From Heterostelium album PN500 (taxonomy: Eukaryota > Evosea > Eumycetozoa > Acytosteliales > Acytosteliaceae), in contig NW_008805068.1 of assembly GCF_000004825.1 (NCBI RefSeq), positions 1,550,001-1,614,000 of the forward strand: a DNA stretch of 64,000 bases, written 5' to 3'. Below are positions 60,149 through 64,000 of this stretch, one piece after another (position 1 is the stretch's first letter; the number at the start of each line of letters is the position of its first letter). The notes below the pieces were generated by a model. The model did not search any database. It was not told the DNA's origin and worked only from the letters and a program-made list of their open reading frames with translations. The position numbers and the translations under genes were made by a program.

Positions 60149-61270
60149 ATGCCTCAATACACAGATTCAGAGTTTTGGGATAAGTTTGTCATTGCCTATA
60201 TATCTATACGTTTAATTCTATTAGCATGTATATCAATATTGATAATCCCACAGGTCTACTATGAATACAGAGAGATATATAAGAAAAAACTGAGGCAAAT
60301 GGGCCCTAAATTTATTACATTAATCGCTCTTACTTTATTTCCAATATGTAAGTAATATATTAAAAGTTGTTTAACAAAATCATTAATCAATATATTATAA
60401 TCTTTATAATACTAATATATTAATATAGTTAGAATAATTGATCAACTATCATACCTATTTACAATTCCGAGATCTGGTACTGGTTCTTGGGCATGGTTTT
60501 TCGGTGTGATCGGAACTTACTTTTTATTTCTGGAGTGGATGTATATCGGTTGTTTTTGGATTCAGCTTATATACACCTATTTCGTATCGGAATCAATCAA
60601 TCTCAAGAACAGTAGGAGATGTTGGATCACTTGTTTGGTGTTAGCAACACTTTTAGCGTTGTGGGACATTGGTTTGTTGATTGGCGGTATGATCAATCCA
60701 GCGTCGGCAGACAAGTTCTATCGTGTCGGTTTCATTGTCACCTTGATTCTGCTTGGTCTCTCCATTCTTGGTCACGGCATCATTTTGGCCTATCACCTAA
60801 AGACACAAAAGAGTCGTATTCCAGGACTTGACCATGTAATCAAGCGTATTCTCCAGTTGTCTTGCATTCTTGGCGCCATTATCGTTTTGATTGTCTGCAG
60901 AGACATTGTCTGGTCCATCTTTAAACTACCTCACTCATCGCCTTACCGACACATCACCATCTTCCTCACGGCGGTTTGTGAAATTGCACAGAGTCTGGTT
61001 GTCATGCTGGCACTGACAGACTCTAGTCTCGCCAACTACTTTGCTTTCAAGAGGGTCTCGCATGAGACAAGAGTTGGCAATATCCAGAACAAAAAGAATG
61101 GCTCACCTATCGACAGAGAGTTCAGTAGCAACAGCTCAGTGGTGTCAAGCAGTAGTTCATCGCCTGAGAAGATCAAACATGCTGCAGAAGTTGGCAATCT
61201 TGCAAATGAGATCAACTTTGAGATACTCGATTCCGGTACCATTGACAGAGAAGATATAGAAGAAACATAG
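60149..61270 (+). CDS. Seven-transmembrane protein (THH1/TOM1/TOM3-like topology)
   Basis: Two exons, 60149-60347 and 60429-61270, joined as LFPI-F-RIIDQL; 346 residues. Seven hydrophobic helices can be placed (about 10-36, 53-78, 90-120, 135-158, 167-192, 208-235, 244-268), followed by a soluble Ser-rich and acidic tail. The order and the FP-(L/I)-F-R-x-I-(D/E)-Q-L segment are shared with the next gene. The layout resembles TOM1/THH1-type and GPR137-type proteins, but no decisive signature was seen, so GPCR-like membrane protein is the safe call. Confidence 0.72.
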
Positions 61271-63179
61271 AGAAAACAAAAAAAAAAGAGCAATTCAACC
61301 AACAACATCAGAGTAGCAAACCAACTCTTCTTCTTGTTTTATTCCATTCGTCAATAGCGGTAACCCCAGAGTTGAGCAAATCATACAATGCAAAGTGTGA
61401 AAGTTCCAACAAAAACCTCCTTTTCCTTTTTTATATAAAAAAAATGAAAAAACATAGTTGTAAAACAATCTAAAAAAAAAAAAAATTTCAATCAAAACTG
61501 ATCAACATCAAAAAAAACACCGATACTTTATGGGTGGAGGACATGTTTTTGGAATCGAGATTCACCTATGCAAACACCTGTTATTTTGTTGCTTTTTTCA
61601 AATGATGTCAACGTAGACGTATCAATAAAAAAACATAAAAATGTTATTCTTTTAAAATTGAACTTTATTGATAAAAATAAATTATTTTTTTTTTTTTACT
61701 TTTCTGATTGAGGGATGAAAGTAACATGTTTTTTTGATTTTTTTTCAGAAGGAGATTTAGTTGTTTTTTTTTGGGGAGATATATCTGATTCACCTCAACT
61801 GCATAGATTTGATTTATACAAAAAAAAAAAGACTATCTTTGTGTGGTTGGTTCTTGTATCATTCTTAAATCTAAACAAACAGAGGTTAACACTCTTTTTG
61901 ATTCGTATTTCATTCATAAATCACTTTATTTACTCCCCAAATTTGGTTTTGGGTAATAAACAATTTGAGATATCGAACCAAAACATACAACCGACGTCCA
62001 ATTCAACCACTCCTTTGGATATTTAGAACCAAAGACAAATCATGAACAGTATCTTTTGAGGCTCAAGGTAATCGATTTTTATTAATAATATTGTTGTTAT
62101 TTTTTTTTTCTATTAATTAAAAGGAAACAAAAAAAAAACAAAAAAAAGGATGATCATGATCAATATATAAGTTCATTAGGGTCACCATTTTTTTTTAATT
62201 CATTCTAATTATATAACACTTACAACAATTAATAACTCTTTTTTTTTCTTTCACTTTTTTTTATTCATTTTTTTCAAAAAATTTTATCGATCACCATCCA
62301 AAATCAACTCGTTTATTATTGGTTGATCTTTAGTTTTATCAAAAAAAAAACCCCAAACACAATTCGAAACAAACCATCACCAAACAAAGCAATTAGACTT
62401 TCACCTCGAACCATATTTATTCGCACTATCTCATATCCATTTATAAATAGATTGTCACACTTTTTTCTGAAAAGTTTTATTCCTTTTTTTTCAAACGTTT
62501 TGTTTTTTTTACAGATAAAAATATAACTCTAAACCGTCAATCATAGCTTTATTTTTCTAAAAAACTATAACAGTATCTTTTTGAAAAAAATCTAGATTTT
62601 CGAATAGTCGCTGTTTTTTTTATTAAAAACCATCCAAAAAACCAGCCCAACTTCAAAAAAATTATTAATAAATTTTTTTGGTTTTTTTTTTTGCTTCATT
62701 TTTTGTTAAGCAAATTTCATATTTCACGCTTGTTGTTTCAACTCATCAGGAACATTCACCCCACTTCCACAAAACCTCCATTTACCACAACCACCATTTT
62801 TACAATCTGATCAAGAAATTACATATAAACTTTTTTTATCTGTCTGGATCCAAAGTCTTGAGGCTTATTTAAATTGTACTATTTTCTTTTTATATTTTTA
62901 ATTTTATACCCAACAAAACAAATTTCAAATTATTTGATTGAGACAAAATCAAATCAATAGAATAGCCATCATCACTTTTTGTTTTTAAAAGAAAATTAAA
63001 TATTTATAAGCTATATAATAGATAATTATATAATATAATAATATTTATTGATTCTATTATTTATTCCTATTTTTATTTTTATAACTAAACAATTGTATAA
63101 TAGTAGTATAGCTTATTTATTTTTATTTATATATTTTTATTTATATAAATTTATTTAATATATATTTATATATTTTAAA
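61271..63179. other. 1.9-kb intergenic spacer between tandem paralogues
   Basis: AT-rich with many homopolymer runs. A 103-codon plus-strand frame (61715-62026) is poor in coding signal and driven by T runs. No gene seen. Contains the promoter of the second paralogue. Confidence 0.55.
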
Positions 63180-64000
63180 ATGGGATCGTATACAACTTCA
63201 GATACAGGAGATTATCTGGTGATTGTATTTTTAAGTATTAGAATTTCTGTTTTATTTGTTATATTTTTTTTAAATGCAATCCAAACTGTATTTGAATTTA
63301 GATATTTAAGAGCAACAAATAGACCTATAAGTCCTCGTTTCTGTACTTTTTTTTCAATTACATTCTTCCCACTATGTAAGTAAATCACTATCTATTATAA
63401 AAGTGGAAAGTTTCTAATTTTTCTTAAAATCTAGTTAGAGGAATCGAACAATTAGCTTATTTATTGGCATATCCAAGATTTGTAGCACCTTCACATGCCT
63501 ATTTCTTTTCACTTTATGGAACATATTTTATCTTTTCAGAATGGATTTTCATTGGTAAGTAACCACTTGATATATATAAACTCTTTAGTTTTGATTTCTA
63601 ATTAATCTATTTATTTTCTTTTTAGGATGTTTCTGGACACAATTATTATATACTTTCTTTGTGTCAACTGCTATCATTTTAAAGAATACTAAGCGTGCAT
63701 GGTATACTGCATGGGGTTTGGCAGTTGTGTTTGGATTTTGGACTGTCATATTGAGTATTCTTTCATGGGCATCACCAGAGTCAATCGTTCATTGGATTAC
63801 CTATGGTCAATTGGCATGGATTTTGGTCTATGGATTTGCTATTATTTTCAATGGTGTCATTCTTGTGAAATTTATGAAACAACAAGAAAAGCGTATTCCA
63901 AAACTTCAAACAACCATCGATAAGACCGTGCGTTTGGCGGCGACCCTTACCATTCTCTGGCTCTCAAGTATTGCTATTATCATTGGTTTCTCAGTAGCCG
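63180..64000 (+). CDS. Seven-transmembrane protein, tandem paralogue, partial at the right edge
   Basis: Exons 63180-63375, 63435-63554 and 63626 onward, cut by the window end. The first splice falls at the same place as in the gene before it (after FPL/FPI, phase 1, then F-R-G-I-E-Q-L), and the helices align in order (FFPLFRGIEQLAYLL, EWIFIGCFWTQLLYTFFVS, GFAIIFNGVILVKFM, KRIPKLQTTIDKTVR against KSRIPGLDHVIKRILQ). One extra intron, after EWIFIG, is missing from the first copy. A diverged tandem duplicate; function not known. Confidence 0.78.

Noticed and set aside
61715-62026. 103-codon plus-strand frame
   Set aside because: Driven by T and A runs; no family resemblance.

Overview
The window is nuclear DNA of a dictyostelid social amoeba. 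The evidence is AT-rich non-coding DNA full of poly(A)/poly(T) runs, short AT-rich introns with GTAAGT/GTATGT donors and TAG acceptors, poly-Gln/Asn/Ser tracts inside proteins, and an SH2-domain protein kinase of the Dictyostelium SHK type. The exact species cannot be fixed from sequence alone. Coding regions are clearly less AT-rich than in D. discoideum, which would fit a group 1-3 dictyostelid. No organelle, viral or prokaryotic segment was recognised.

Layout. 1-741: 5' part of a PHO80-type cyclin gene running off the left edge. 742-10323: almost 9.6 kb with no credible gene, all of it upstream of the cyclin; it holds G/T-rich and CA-rich boxes and one GC-richer structured element near 4.9 kb. 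10324-13150: SPOUT-family RNA methyltransferase and a reticulon/ARL6IP1-like ER protein. 13694-17668: ankyrin-repeat protein and an RNF14-like RBR ubiquitin ligase. 17702-20800: taspase-1-like threonine protease and an RGG-rich protein. 22366-24349: SH2 kinase. 24884-28738: Golgi-type alpha-mannosidase II. 28919-30885: GPR107/108-like seven-helix protein. 31536-33407: divergent ITPase and a diphthine-ammonia-ligase-like protein. 34384-34478: intron-containing tRNA-Arg(CCT). 34939-37190: degraded zinc-finger and other gene remnants. 37193-41109: secreted beta-helix protein and PIG-C, divergent. 42058-43740: C45/penicillin-acylase-like amidohydrolase. 43741-46545: decayed tract with two inverted repeats, a zinc-ribbon gene interrupted by two in-frame TGA codons, a broken unknown gene and a direct-repeat copy. 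46546-47450: GH25 lysozyme. 48431-50358: ubiquitin-specific protease fragment and a profilin-4-like gene. 50426-53718: cytosolic-type alpha-mannosidase. 53928-56188: GPI-type cysteine-rich protein and an unknown protein. 56557-59436: TPR/DUF4470-like protein. 60149-64000: two tandem seven-helix paralogues, the second cut by the right edge.

Most genes are independent housekeeping or signalling genes; there is no operon. Loose themes are glycan processing and breakdown (two GH38 mannosidases, GH25 lysozyme, GPI-anchor synthesis with a likely GPI-anchored protein) and protein turnover (RBR ligase, USP fragment, taspase). The parts most worth a second look are the large gene-free region, the hairpins near 4.9 kb and 44.8 kb, the TGA-interrupted zinc-ribbon gene, and the direct repeats that bracket the lysozyme gene. 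All exon borders were assigned by eye from splice consensus, reading phase and family similarity.
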